Shown here in pieces: positions 40,505 to 53,639 of a stretch of 64,000 bases of DNA. This DNA comes from Medicago truncatula. Taxonomy: Eukaryota > Streptophyta > Magnoliopsida > Fabales > Fabaceae. The notes under the pieces were generated by a model. It was not told the origin of the DNA, ran no database searches, and saw only the letters and a program-made list of their open reading frames with translations. The stretch lies in assembly GCF_003473485.1 (NCBI RefSeq), contig NC_053047.1:32970972-33034971 (forward strand), read 5' to 3'. Both the position numbers and the translations under genes were made by a program. How positions within the stretch are numbered: position 1 is the first letter of the stretch; each line of letters begins with the position of its first letter.

Positions 40505-41627
40505 TCTTATGAGATGTTTGTTTATCAACAACTTCGTATACTTATATTTATGTCCAGTTTGTTGTAATGTAATGTATTTAGTACAGTTGGGATATTTCAT
40601 TTTTCATGTTTAGAAATCCATTTTCTTGTTTTTTTTTTTCCTTCACATGTTATTGAACTGAATTTTTCCAATTTGGATGAAACTTAGGTTTTGTGCTACA
40701 AGCATGGTTCCTACTGTTTTGAAAGGGTGTGAAAAAATACATTGGTATTTGTTACAAATGATTTACAAAGAATGCATAAAAATAGGATATTAACCAATCA
40801 AATTTTGGCTCATCATACATGATGGATAAACGAGTGAAAATCATGTGCAAATTTTACATGTTGTCTCATAGGATTCTTTTGAACTTTTCTTGTAACTATA
40901 AATATATAATTTTTTTTTTTTGGATGACAAAGAAGGCTTCTGCCTGAAACTATAAGTATCTTTCATTAACTCTTAAATTTAATATTTTCAAATTATCCTT
41001 ACAATGCACATTAAAAGATAATGTAAAACTTTTCTTTCAAATCGAAGTAACTTTGATCAAACAACTCATTTATAAAACTTTTCTTTCAAATCGAAGTAAC
41101 TTCGTATACAACTATGAAAGATCAATCATTTCATTAAAAAAATCATTTAAGAAGTTAATTTATCCAAAAACATGATTTTTTTTATAAGCATTGTTGAATT
41201 CTCATCATAAAATCTTGAGATATACGTATGAAAGTTACACATGAATCGAAGATGAGTGGGCAACAAACTGTATCGTTTAATTTTTTTTGACGATAAAATC
41301 AATCAACATCAATTGATTATCAACCAATTCTCAACCGAAATGTTAAAAGATCAAAACATCAATTTATATCACACCATGTTTAACAACTACTCTCTCGGTC
41401 TCAAGTTAACTCACACAGTTTATTCACATAACATAATTTGATTATATTTTTCTACAAATATATAAAAACAAATGATAACAAATGTTGAATTTCAAAATAT
41501 CAACTTATAATTTTTTTTTGCTAACTTAGTGAGAAAAATTGTACATTAGCATGTATCAAACAACCAATGATGTAGGTTAATTTAAGATCAGGCGTAATAT
41601 GAAATCAGATATAATATTTTATTTATA
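40505..41627. other. 3' flank of the CAR-type gene, no further gene
   Basis: AT-rich. It probably contains the 3' UTR (40505 to about 40650). A direct repeat TTTTCTTTCAAATCGAAGTAAC occurs near 41030-41053 and 41078-41101. Confidence 0.45.
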
Positions 41628-42205
41628 GGGGGCGTTTGTTTCAGAGATAAAAAACACATTCTTGGGAATAGAGGTTGGGAAAGAAAAATACCTACGTTTG
41701 GTAGAAAGGAACAAAAATAATATGCCTAAGAATAATTAATGTCCAGGAATCTACTTACCTTACATTCTAGTCATTTTTATTCCCATGAAAAAGGGATGGG
41801 AAAATTATATTCCCAGGAAAAGAGTGCCCACATTCTTGATTTTTTTTATTTTTTATTTTCATTTAAAGCTAAACAAATTATCCTTACAGCCAACCACGTT
41901 CTTGATTTTTGTTTTTTGAAAGAAGCCAACCACGTTCTTGATAAAAACTCATAAATATGCCCATTTTACTATTGTGTTCCCACGTTGTAAAAATTAACAT
42001 AACAGTTTCCATTTTTTTTAGTTTTTTAGTAATAAGTCATAAGGTCTATCAATGTAACCACCCACTTCTTTGAAAAGAATCCTAGGAATAAAAATTGGCA
42101 ACCAAACACTTTTCTTAAAAATTCCTAAGAATAAATTCTCATTATATTTTCCTGGGAAAGTTAATTCCAGGAAGAAATTTTTGCATCCGGGAAACAAACA
42201 CCCCC
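41628..42205. mobile_element. 578-bp inverted-repeat DNA element
   Basis: It begins GGGGGCGTTTGTTTCAGAGA and ends GGGAAACAAACACCCCC, with ATA on each side. Inner halves carry related AGGAATA / TATTCCC motifs in both directions (TATTCCCAGGAAAAG, CCTAGGAATAAAAATTGG, TTTTCCTGGGAAAG). It has no transposase and lies between the CAR-type and PPR genes. The superfamily is uncertain (Harbinger or hAT). Confidence 0.7.
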
Positions 42206-42319
42206 ATATAGTTAATGTTAGTGGTTTGATCAATTTAACTGTATATATAATAAATTAAAAGAATTGTACCAAAAAAAAAAAGTTAAAAGAAAAAAAAAAG
42301 TAACCGCCTAAAATTGTGA

Positions 42320-42420
42320 AGCTTGAAACAAGAATTCTGAACCAACCCACGACGGCGACACAACCGTGGACTGCAGGACGCCGGCGACGGAAAATACGGC
42401 TGTGGACGACCAACAGCAGG
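42320..42420 (+). other. Possible 5' untranslated exon of the PPR gene
   Basis: A GC-rich island (CGACGGCGACACAACCG, GGACGCCGGCGACGG) in AT-rich surroundings ends at CAACAGCAG before a GT. Composition and position suit a transcribed leader. It could also hold a short upstream coding exon, but no ATG opens in a compatible frame. Confidence 0.35.
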
Positions 42421-43337
42421 TGCCCTCCCTCACCCGTTCCTCATTTTTACATGCATTGGATTATGACGAAGAAGAAAATATGCAGAATTTGATTTGCCTA
42501 TAAACTGTTTGCTTTAATGTCTGAGTGAAAATCGTTGAAAAAAGAAAACTTGCAGATTTGGTTTTCTTTGCATATTTTCGTCTCAAGCTTTGCAAAATTG
42601 TAGAATTGAATAATGTTAGCAAAGTAGCATCATTGAAAGTGGGGGTGGTACCCGTAAGCACTCTGACACAGTGGCACTTCAGTCGGTAAATGAACAAAGA
42701 GGTAAGATTTTAGTGTAGAAAGATTGTGTACCGTGTATTATCATATAAAAAGGTATTTATATGGTACTAAGGGCACAAACAATCTTATGGTTATTGTTAT
42801 GGACGGTATTCTCATGAAAACCTTTGAATTATGTACAGCATTCATGGACATTGTGCTAATATTGTGTTTGGTATAATTGTATTTTATGGTTTTTTGCCGT
42901 CAAATTTTCATTTCAAGTGCTGCAAACCTGTCGTGACATCTGCAATTCTGCTCTGCCACACCGCATCTGGGGGCGGTTACTTTCTGTTAAGCTCATTGGC
43001 CACTATTGACAACATATCTGTCTGCTCCTTCTTTTCTTTAGTTCTAGTGACGTGGTTTTGAAGTTAAAGGAAAAGTGTTGAGACCGGTCCAGGTCACACC
43101 AGTTTATACTGGTTAACTTGCACAAACTTCACCAGTCCGGGTTTTGAAACACTGATCAAAAGTATGTATAAGCATGGACTGAGAGCAAGTGTTGCTCTGC
43201 GCTCAATTTCAACTTGTAAATTAAAGTGTCATCATTACCAATATGTCCATGTATGCATCTTATCTATGTATTATTATGCTGTTAAATCTTTGTCTTTTCA
43301 TCTTGTATTCTTTCCTAATGCTTCTGTTTCATTGTAG

Positions 43338-46300
43338 AAAGCTGAAATCGAATTCTCTCGAAATCTCACCACCACAACAATAGGTAATCAATCACACAGT
43401 ACATTATATACTCTTATCTAAAGGTTCAGTTGCAGCCCAATAATTGTTTTCAATCTTGTTTATAATGCTGCTTGTATTATTTGCACTTGTAAATCTATGA
43501 ATTTGTATATACACATTATTCTTATTGACTGCTCAATCAATCGATATCTTTCATTCTTCTAACATATGGGATGATGGTGCACATTAAAAATGTAGGTCCT
43601 GAATTTATTGAATCTGTGGCAGGATCGTCTGTGCAACTGCAAATAGTCAAGGCACTCCACTCCGGTGAGAGAAAAAAGGCTTCCCACTTACTTCTGGATT
43701 TCGGTCACAGAAGCCACTCATTATCGGCTGATGATTTTGTTAATATTTTTAAGTACTGTGCAGAATCTCCTGATCCACTGGTATGCTAACTGAGATGCTA
43801 ACCTCAAATATGTTAAAATCTGTTTCCAGCATTAGTTTATGAAATCTGTGGGAGTAAAAGGGGATTCTAGCTGCAGTTCAATTATAACCATGACAATTCT
43901 TCTTCTTTATCCCGTGTTTGAATTTTATTGATTGATTCTCATCATTGTGTTAACTACTAGCTACACTATGATCATAAACTGTAAATAACCTGAGTAGGTC
44001 TACCCAACAACAAATCTTATCTACACTGCTTACTTACAATTAGCAAATAGCAAATATATGTTCTGTTGCGCGTTAGTTTTGAGCATAAGATATTATTTCA
44101 GCTTTTGAGATTTATTCCTTCTCCTTTTGAATTGATGAAGTTTGTTATGGAGATCTGGAGATTAATGGAGTCAAAAGACATAAGCATAAATAACACATGC
44201 TCTTCTCTTATGACGCGGGCCCTTTGTAAAGGGGTTTGCATTAACAAGGTAAACTACCAGTTTCAGAAATAGTATAGTTGAGCATATAGTTTTTTACCTT
44301 CCTTTCTTTTATCTTTCTTAATGAAGAGAGAGGAAGGGTTGAACGAATGTTGATATTGAATATGTCCATTACATTTTCTTGGAAACTATACCTTGAAGAA
44401 AAAAAACTAACAGATTTTTCTGAAAGCACAACCGTATATTGCTATTTTTTGTGGTAATATTGAATTGCATGTAAACTAATAGATTTTACTTTACTCTTGT
44501 CTTCTTGTTGTACTTTGTTCAGGACTTTAGCATCATGGATTTTCTTGCAGAAAGTCGGCATTTCTATCCAGTTCTCCCACTGTACAATAGTATTTTAAGG
44601 TCCTACACAGAAATCCAGAATTTAGTTCAAGCAAGAAAATGTTTGGACTTGATGGAAAAACAGATGATAGGAAAGAGTGAAGTTACTTATACTGCACTTC
44701 TCAAGGTATGCATATAAAAAGTACTATTACTTTTCAAGAAGAAATATCGCTGTTTGCGGTAAGTATTTTTTATACCTTGAGGTTTGACAGATTAGGGTAT
44801 TTGTGGTTTTCAATTTTTTGTTTCCATTTCCTGTTGCAGTAAAAACTACAAAAATATCAAAACAGTGAGAACAATAAAAAGTTGTTTGCATTGTTTTCTG
44901 CGCTAAAATTTGAAAACAGGAAAAAGTTTTCTAAAACCAACAGGTTGTTATCAAGTCTGAAAGAACTTTCAATGTGAAATTGCTAATCACTTGGTCTGGA
45001 CCAAGATGTGTGTTCTTATGAGTGCTAGTTTCAAAATAAGCTATTTGATCCTTTGTTCTTAAAGCCAATTTTTATCACCATAGAATTTATTAAAGAAAAT
45101 TATTATCTATTCATAGGATGGGAAAACATCACTGTGTTATATTCTTTGACTGGACTGTCCATCAGTTTTTGTGCTTTTCTCCGTAGTCTTAAATAGAGAG
45201 AAAGAAGTCCTGGAAAATGAACCTCGGTTGTTCGTTGTCGTTTCTATATCATTTTCTCCATTTGTCCAGTGATAATGAATATAAAACAAAAGAAATCAGA
45301 AAATGGAACCATATATTTCCAACTTTTACGACTCATAAATGGTATGGAATCAAGAAACAACACAACAAGGTTAATTTATTACATTAGCTATATTGTGATA
45401 ATTTGTTTCTATGTTTGAACGCATTCTATTTTTTTCATGTTTTTTATGTGACCAGTAAAGGATCATTTGTATTGCCCTGTTTCTCAGCTTGCAGTTGTGC
45501 AGAAAAACTTGCCTGCAGTCCATATAATTTGGCAGGAATATATTAAACTTTACAGTATGAGTATCGTTCCTCTGCGTAAGTTCGTCTGGTCATTTACAAG
45601 GTTAGGAGATCTAAAATCTGCGTATAGAACACTACAGCAGATGGTGTCATTAGTCATGAGAGGAAACATTTCCATTGCTAAAACAGTTTATGGGAAGTTG
45701 TATTCTACTAGATTGGACATCCCTGTTCCTTCAAATGGGAGGCTAGGTTCAACCATATTGGACATTAGGAAGAGCAAGCAACATGACTCTTGTATACTCT
45801 CTCCTATGTATTTACCCAACATTGTTTCTGCCAGTAAGGAGCAGCAAATTATTTGTATGGATGATAAAAAAGCAAAGAGTGGTGAAATAAATGGGCTGAA
45901 TGGAAAAAAACACTCACTGCCTATGAAGGTTCTTAGGTGGTCTTTTAATGATATAATACATGGGTGTGCAAATGAAAAGAATTATATGCTTGCATGGAAG
46001 CTTATATTACAGGTAACATTCGACTAAGATGTTTAATGTTATTTGATGCTATACTCTGTATTATACTGGATATGCAGAATCAATGATTTTCTCTTATAAA
46101 TATTGTAATCATGAGAGGTTCTCTACATCTACACTGTCTTACTATATCACATTTCAAAAGTTCAGAATTCAGACCTCTTAATATTTTTATTTTTGTTGCA
46201 TCTATTGGTTGATTCTAAATGATCTAGGAATACCAATGAAACTGTGTCTTACTGTATTTTCCTTTCTTAATCTGTTTTAAGCATAAATGCAATTCATGCA

Positions 46301-49300
46301 TTTATTAAATATAAGGGAATTTAATTAATACACAATAATATTAAATTACTGTCTTCTAACAAATTGAAGGGCTGTTATCTGTTCAGATGCAAAGTCTTGG
46401 TTTGCAGCCATCCAGCCATACATATAATGGCCTTATTAGAGCAATTGTTTCTCAAAGAAGATTTGGGGATGCCATGAGAATGGTGAGTTCTATTACAATG
46501 TATCTGTTGATACCTCTTTTTATAATAGAGTAATTTTCTTGGACTAATACTATTTTCATATAATCTGTAGTTAAAAAAAATGCAACAGGAGAATTTGAAG
46601 CTAGTTGATTCAACTTTAGCTACACTTTCAGTTGCTTTCAGCAGAGAACTACAGTTAGATTTAGCTGAGTCTTTGCTGAATCAGATTTCTGAATGCTTGT
46701 ATCCACATCCTTATAATGCTTTGCTGGCTTCATGCGATGCACTGGTGAGCTCAATTATGAAACTTCAAAACAAAATTATGTTTTTTAACACTTTTGCAAG
46801 ACTAAAATCACTTTACCTAAAGACTCAAAATAGCTAAATTTGATCTGTCAAGTTGTGAGAGGAGCATAGAGAAACCCTAAAATATAAGAGTATTCTATAT
46901 ACTACTTATATTACTGAATAATCTGGCCGTACAAGGTGAAGCACAATAGAATAGCAGTTAATTTATATTAAAAGGAAACAAGGAAACTCAAACTATTGTA
47001 TTTCTATACATATTTCTACAATAAATTTCTGGACTGGAATGATTTTCCAGTGGGTTTTATAAATTAGGGCCCATCAAACAAATGAATGATTATTTATTAT
47101 TATTATTATGCTGTTGGTTACTGTTTGTTTGGTTTTGATTTGGTGTAATGACATGCCAAGTTGCCATTCATTTCATCAAATAGGCTACATGGGAAAGTGC
47201 CAATTAGGTTGAGCAACTGAATTTGAAATGAACTATCTCTACCAGATTCCTCTTGAATTTCTGAAGTTTTGTTACTCTTGTATTTTCGGGGTTTATAATT
47301 GCTTACATTTTATTTATGTAATCAAAATTTGCAGAATCAACCTGAGCGTGCGGTGCGAGTGTTTGCAAAGATGAGGAAAATAAAGCTTTTACCTGATATG
47401 AGAACATATGAGCTTCTGTTTTCATTATTTGGTATTGTTAATGCCCCATACGAAGACAGTAATATGCTGTCACAGGTGGATGCTGCTAAAAGAATAAATG
47501 CTATAGAAAGGGATATGGCAAATAATGGCTTTCAACACAGTTATCTTTCATTGAAAAATTTAGTGAGTTCTGTGATGTTTCCTTTTTGTGCATAATTTAT
47601 AGGCAAATAAATGCTTATGCAGAATTACTTCTGCAAGAATCTATTAAGAACTTAAATATGACTAACAAATTCTAACAGATACAAGGCCTAGTTTACTTAA
47701 CCTGGTCCATATAGGTTGTTGGGCGTGTCATTTTTTTTCCATGTAGTACACCCTCTTAGTTGGGGGTCGGGTACTGACTGTCTCTCAAGGTCAAAGGAAA
47801 GTTTCACTATAGCTACATGACCCGCAGTGCTTTGCAGTACTTGATGGGGGACAGAAAATAGCCATCAAGTGCATAAGCTTATTGCTACAGAAAATAGAAT
47901 TTCCCGTGGATGAGTGATATAAAAGAAAAATAAGATTAGGAATGGATGTGTTTGAGAGAAAGTTGAACTAACAACTGTCGAGGAAAATATGAGTGTTGTC
48001 TAAGATGGTATGGCTGTTGAGGAGAAGACCAATAGAGGGTCTGAATAAGAAATGTTCATCAGATGGAGGATGGCTTTATAAACATAGATGGAGGAAAAGA
48101 AAAACACTCAGGTTAGAAACCATTAAAAAAGAGATCAATTCCAATGACCTTTTTAGAAACTTGTGTTTTGGTAGAGCACAATAACATGCATCATTTGATC
48201 AATGTTGCTAACCTTGTCTTGCATGAAAATAATGTTTTTGTTGTCATGGTTGGTGTTTATAAATTGTGTACAGTTTCATCTACACACCACACATACACGC
48301 GCACTTGTGCAAAAGCATACTAATGAAAGAGCCAACTAAAATGCTAATATATAATGTTTTGGTTTTCGCAAAGCTTACTTGGCTGTGTCCTCTGGTTCTT
48401 TTCAGATGAAATCCCTTGGAGAAGAAGGGATGATACGTGAGCTAATCCAATATTTACATGTGGCAGAGAATCTTTTCTTATTCAGTAACCCTTCATTAGG
48501 AACAGATATGTTCAACATAGTGTTGCATTATCTTGTTGAAGCCCAAGAAGTAAGTGACTTGTAAATCATTGCTTCTTTATTTTGACACCAACGGTGTGAA
48601 GCGGGTATGTTTTTCTTAGTAGTAAAAGGAATAAAAGAAAAAGAAAAACATACCTGGTTCACAGTTGGTGCGGAGTGCATGTTATTATGCATGTCTGTCT
48701 TGAATATGATGTTTTCCGCTTAATATGCAGGGCCACATGGCAATTGAAATTTTCAAGAAGATGAAGTTGTGTGGCTGCCACCCTGATTCCACTACATACA
48801 ATATAATGATCGACTGTTGTAGCATCATAAGAAGTTACAGATCTGCTTCTTTGTTGATTTCAATGATGATACGGGAAGGGTTTTGTCCGGTGGCTTGTAC
48901 ATATACTGCTCTCGTTAAGGTTATTCCTGTTTATCCTCTTATAGTGCTCTCAAAATTATTTTCCTTTTGTCAAAACTTTTGCAGTTTACTTGATTGAAGA
49001 GAGTCAGTTGTGCAGATTTAAGATTTTATAGTAACTTTTGAACTTTTTAACCCCCTTCACGAATCTAGTAATCTGCATGAAGTGACAACTGCATGCATTT
49101 AAATTGCATATTTGACCCGGTAGTGGTACATTATTTACATATTATTTACTCAATCTGTGCTGAGGTTTTATTGAATAAAATATGATGACATGTTCTCTCC
49201 CAAGTTAACTTCCTCATTGTCACAGCATCTAATATTTCATTTTATCTTGTAACTTTAGACATCTAAGGCTGAATGGAGTATGTACATACAAACTCCATTA

Positions 49301-50229
49301 AATCTTAGTTATGAACCCTTATGCATATTTTGATATCTATATTTATTGTTTGCGTGTTGCCACAAAATCTGTGTTACTATTACTGAGTTATTGTACGAAC
49401 TTTTTTGCATCCAACTTGATACTAAACTTGTTTACATCAGATTTTGTTGGAAGATGAAAATTTTAATGAAGCCGTGGATGTTCTGGAAAGAATCAAATTG
49501 GATGGCATCAAACTTGATGTACTGCTGTTTAACACGTTTCTCCGCCAAGCATGTTATAGGGTATTTCACCTTTCTGTGCTCACTTCTTTTTTTTTTTGGT
49601 CAGGTAGCCTAGTGGCTAGAATTCACCTTATAAGGTGAATAAGTGGGGTGTCCGGGGTTCGAACCCAGGCCCCTGCATATAATAATGCATCGTCCTACCA
49701 GCTGAGCTATGCTCAAGGAACTGTGCTCACTTCTATTTATGAAGGAAACTTATAATGTATACACTAATTTTTTTTCTTCATAATTTCTTCGATTACTTAG
49801 GGAAGGATCGATGTAATTGAGTTTATCGTGGAGTTTATGCACCAAGAAAAAGTTCAGCCTGATCCAGCAACATGTGGCTATGTCTTCTCTGCATATGTGA
49901 ACTCAAGTTTTCACAATACAGCAATAGAAGCATTGCAGGTTTTAAGTTTGCGTATGATGTCTGAAGATGGCAACATACTTAAAGAGAGGAAAGATCTTGT
50001 GGATGAGTTCATCCTTAATGAAGATTTGGCTTCTGAGTCACACATATTTAAATTATTTGAAGATTCTGAAGATGAAGTTGCAACAGGGTTGTTGAATTTA
50101 AGATGGTGTGCCATAATTGGATTTCCTCTATGTGAGTCAGCTGACCGAAGCCTATGGGCTAAAAGACTCGAGTTACGGTTCCAAAAGAGGTTAGCATCTG
50201 GTTCCAGAAAAGGAGTGCATGATTTTTGA
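43338..50229 (+). CDS. Intron-rich pentatricopeptide-repeat (PPR) protein
   Basis: Twelve exons join in phase: 43338-43383, 43596-43780, 44141-44248, 44523-44705, 45488-46012, 46387-46482, 46571-46744, 47335-47562, 48406-48549, 48731-48919, 49441-49560 and 49801-50229. They give about 808 residues. PPR-type repeats are clear: VPLYNSILRSYTEIQNLVQA-like, LQPSSHTYNGLIRAIVSQRR, GCHPDSTTYNIMIDCCSIIR with GFCPVACTYTALVK, and VQPDPATCGYVFSAYVNS. P-class PPR proteins bind single-stranded organelle RNA. Most plant PPR genes have few introns, so this many is unusual. The layout and the C-terminus resemble the Arabidopsis At1g76280 protein as I remember it. The true start is not resolved: the first listed exon is phase 0 but has no ATG, so an exon is missing upstream, or translation starts at the in-frame ATG at 43571 by reading into exon 2. 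Confidence 0.85.
49588..49720 (-). mobile_element. tRNA-derived SINE with 14-bp target duplication, in the last intron of the PPR gene
   Basis: On the minus strand it starts with CCTTGAGCATAGCTCAGCTG, carries the A box (TAGCTCAGCTGGTAGGAC) and B box (GGTTCGAACCCC), and ends in an A-run (T-run at 49588-49597 on plus). CTGTGCTCACTTCT flanks it at 49574-49587 and 49721-49734 without mismatch. Confidence 0.93.
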
Positions 50230-51290
50230 GCCTTGCACCTTTATAATATGCCAGACCGACCGACAAGAGCCTACTACCTGGCCTATGTTAGGCCCAAGTC
50301 AGAGAGTAACTCCCAGTCGGCTTATTTCATTGGTTGAACAACATAAGAGGCCTATAAAGCAACCATCGTGACCTCAAAGTGAAGGCCCATAAGAGCCCAA
50401 TACAATAATAGAACAATCATATTGATTGCATGATTTCAATAGTTCATAAAAAAATTCTGATAGATTTTTATAATTTCATAATTTATTTTATGTGGAAATA
50501 TAAGTATTTATAATTCCATTCACAGTGGTGGCTGAAGGCGAATAAGCTAGGTTTTTCTTTTGATTTTCTTTTATGATGGTCTTCGCCGTCTCTCTGCATG
50601 GAGTGTTTCTATTATGTTTATTGATTTGACTCTGTGCATTGTTCTTTTTTAGGCACATATTAATTGGTACAGTTTATTAATATAACAATCATATTAATTG
50701 GGACAGTTTATTAATATATTTTGCATTTGGTTTCTTAAAATATAATAATTAAAAGTTCAGTTTTAATACAATGTTATTGTAAATTCTTTTACATTGTTAA
50801 CTAATAAAAAAGCATCTTATGTGCAACTTCTAAAGTAGGTATGATAAACTAAAATCAAACATTTTTAGTAATGAGACTTTATAATTGACGTCAGATTCAA
50901 CATTTACTCTTATGATGCATACAAATTGAAATTTTAAATAATCATTATATTTTAGTACTTAATAATCAAACTTTAATACCAACAATTTAAGTGGTAGGGT
51001 ACTTAGATTCTTTAACTAATTGTCTCACTGTTAAATTACAGTGGAAATTTTATACCAATTACATAGAACTCAAACAAAGACTTTAATGTGGAGAAGTTAT
51101 ATTTTTTTTCAAGAACTTCTAGGTTGGTTCCTTGATGAAAATGAGGTGGCTTATTAATTTGTTTGAAAATTGGTATGGAGGTGGCATATTACCAATGATG
51201 AAAATGGGAAGAAACGTTTGTACAACATAGACGTATTTTTTTGAAGCCTTAAATGAGCTCCCATGCTTCGATGATCATGGTATTTGAGAT
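50230..51290. other. 3' flank of the PPR gene, no further gene
   Basis: Just after the stop comes a GC-richer stretch (50250-50400: CCGACCGACAAGAG, GGCCTATAAAGCAACC) unlike the surrounding AT-rich DNA. It may be an LTR fragment, since a TATA-like CTATAAAG is present, but I cannot define its ends. The rest is AT-rich without frames. Confidence 0.35.
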
Positions 51291-51757
51291 CTAGGTTCTG
51301 TTTGATAAAAATAAGCTATAAGCTAACTGATAGCTGATAGTTGAAAAGCTAGCTGATAGCTGATAACTTATAGCTGAAAAGTTTGCTTATTAAAAATAAT
51401 GTGTTTGGTAAAATTAGTTGTTGAAGTGGCTGATAAGTATAAAATGACATTTTTTTTTAATATATATATATATAGACACACACATTTTTTTGTAATGTAT
51501 TTATTTTTTAATATTTTTAATTATAGTTAAATATGTTTTTGATCCCTATAAATATTCAAACTTTTGGTCTTAGTCTCCATAAAAAAATTCTTCGACCTTT
51601 AATCCTAAAAAAATATTCACCGACAATTTTGATCTCTGTTTTATGAATCCCAAAAATAAGAGAAAGGTGGAAACAAAATGTGAGCTAGAATATATAAAAT
51701 TTTACAACGTACAATAGACTAGTTATAGCAAAATATAAAACATTTCTTTAAAAAAAT

Positions 51758-51759
<2 letters not shown>

Positions 51760-51834
<75 letters not shown>
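51760..51834. repeat. Compound (CA)n(TA)n microsatellite
   Basis: About 11 CA units run straight into about 25 TA units. Confidence 0.97.
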
Positions 51835-51838
<4 letters not shown>

Positions 51839-51932
51839 GCTCCTTAAAAAAAACAACGTGACATTTTTTTTAAGGGACAAAATGGGGCAGTTATAAAGAT
51901 GAACATGGATAGTTGTTTAATTAAAAAAATAA

Positions 51933-52432
51933 GGGTTAAATATATTTTTGATCCCTATAAATATGTCAACTTTTCGTTTTAGTCCCTCTAAAATTTTCCT
52001 TCAACTTTTAGTCCCTATAAAGTTTTCAATCTTCACTTTTGGTCTCTCTTTTAAAGTAAACTCATATGTAGAATTCATATTATTTAATAAAAATTTTCAG
52101 AAAAATTCAAAATATTATAAGAATGACTCCAAAAAAAATTAACAATTTTTTAACAAACATGAATTTAATATGAATTTTTATATTGTTTATGGTTAAAAAT
52201 TCATATTTAATTTGTGTTTTGTTAAAAAAATCTAATTTTTTTTAGGAATTGTTTTTAGAATATTTGACACATTTCTGCACAATTTCATTAAAAAAATACA
52301 AAAATTAAATTAAAAATAGAGACCAAAAGTTGTGATTGAAAATTTTATAGGGACTAAAAGTTGAAGGAAAATTTTAGAGGGACTAAAATGAAAAGTTGAC
52401 ATATTTATAGGGATAAAAAACATATTTAACCC
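51933..52432. mobile_element. 500-bp GGGTTAAATA-type inverted-repeat element
   Basis: It starts GGGTTAAATATATTTTTGAT and ends, in reverse complement, GGGTTAAATATGTTTTTTATCCC. The TAGTCCCTATAAAGTTTTC / GAAAATTTTATAGGGACTA blocks also mirror each other. The family is very common in legume genomes. A partial relative lies at about 51524-51650 (GTTAAATATGTTTTTGATCC). Confidence 0.88.
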
Positions 52433-52712
52433 AAAAAATAATTAATTTAAATTAATAGGTTTAAAGTTGGAAGAAAATATAAAAAGCTACCAGCTATAAG
52501 CTAAAAAACTACTTGAAATAGCTTTTCAAAAAACGCTATAAGCTCATGAAAAAAGCTTGTTACCAAACACGCCACGTTTTCATCTAACAAGCTTATAAGC
52601 TAATCCAACAAGCTATAAGCTAGCTTTTTTGTGTTACCAAACAAAGCCCTATTCTCCTACAAATTTTAAATTCATAAATATTTTGTTTTCGTTCATATTA
52701 TTTTAGTTTGTC

Positions 52713-52801
52713 CTCGTGAGCCTTAGCTCAGTTCGTTGAGACAATGCATAATATATGTAAAGTTCGGGTTCAAATCCCGCCACCACAAAAAAAAAAAAAA
52801 A
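52713..52801 (+). mobile_element. Short tRNA-derived SINE with poly(A) tail
   Basis: CGTGAGCCTTAGCTCAGTTC gives the A box and GTTCGGGTTCAAATCCCGCC the B box; after CACCAC comes a run of 15 or so A. The copy at 58741-58830 on the other strand has the same order and the same CACCAC plus A tail. No clear target duplication here. Confidence 0.75.
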
Positions 52802-53169
52802 GATTATCTTGGTTTTTCTATTTCTTTTTGAACTTTGCAAATTTATCCTTATATTTTTCAAATTTTAAAAAACAATCGCAAATTGATCTTTACAGGCTTT
52901 CAAATGTTGTAAATTAGTTTCTAAAAAATTACCAATTGAGCCTATAATTTTTCAAAATTTGCAAACTAGTCCTTAAAATTTTAAGAATGAATAAATTAAT
53001 TCTTCTATCCAAATAAAAAGTTTTTGAAATGAAGAAAATTCAATTGAAGCATTTGAATTGCCTAAATTTTAATTTTTCTAAATTGTTCAGTTAATTTATC
53101 TACGCGCAATCTAATTATAATCAATATTTACACATTTTATAGTGAATTTAGTGAGTTATAAATCACTTC

Positions 53170-53285
53170 ACCATTTTTATACATTTACCAGGAATATTAT
53201 GTACAGGATCCTCCGGAGTACGAACTCAGAATTCCCTACTTCTTCGCACATAATGTGAATCAAGCCACTAGACTACTTGACAATA
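53170..53285 (-). repeat. tRNA-related SINE-like element
   Basis: The minus strand reads GTCAAGTAGTCTAGTGGCTT (A-box-like) and, about 45 bases on, GAGTTCGTACTCCGG (B-box-like). No poly(A) and no target duplication were found, so this is less sure than the other SINEs. Confidence 0.5.
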
Positions 53286-53336
53286 AAAAATACAACCATA
53301 ATTATAAACGAAAGTTGATAAGCATGAAATATACTA

Positions 53337-53631
53337 CTCCCTCCGTCCCTATATATAAGACCCTTTTGCCAAAATTACGGGAATTAAGATAGTGGATATT
53401 TGTATTAAAGTTGTTTGTAATCACTATTGTTTTTACATTTTTATCCTTTAAGAAAGAAGGTTAGTTTATGTTTTCAACATGTTATTTATTGTTGATTGAA
53501 GAAAAAGATGTATAATAAATAGGGGCATGTATGTAAAGAAATAATTAATGTAGTTGGAAATAACAAAAGGATCTTATAAAAAGGAACAAATTTTTTTTTC
53601 AAAAGAATCTTATAATTAGGGACGGAGGGAG
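53337..53631. mobile_element. Stowaway-type MITE (295 bp)
   Basis: It starts CTCCCTCCGTCCCTATATAT and ends TATAATTAGGGACGGAGGGAG, with TA on both sides (53335-53336, 53632-53633). Both ends are perfect. Confidence 0.92.
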
Positions 53632-53639
53632 TAAATAAT

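Larger units (their letters stand above)
51293..52649. mobile_element. hAT-like inverted-repeat element with nested insertions
   Basis: The left end (GTTCTGTTTGATAAAAATAA, then AGCTATAAGCTAAC) faces the right end (GCTATAAGCTAGC ... GTTACCAAACAAAGCCCT), and both are full of AGCTTATA/TATAAGCT motifs. The middle is occupied by a CA/TA microsatellite, a complete GGGTTAAATA element and part of a second one. Confidence 0.55.

Noticed and set aside
48000..48184. Open frame rich in Arg and Lys in intron 8 of the PPR gene
   Set aside because: It is not phase-compatible with neighbouring exons and has no PPR motif.
49588..49720. Possible tRNA gene in the PPR intron
   Set aside because: A and B boxes are present but no cloverleaf closes. 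Target duplication and poly(A) tail show it is a SINE.
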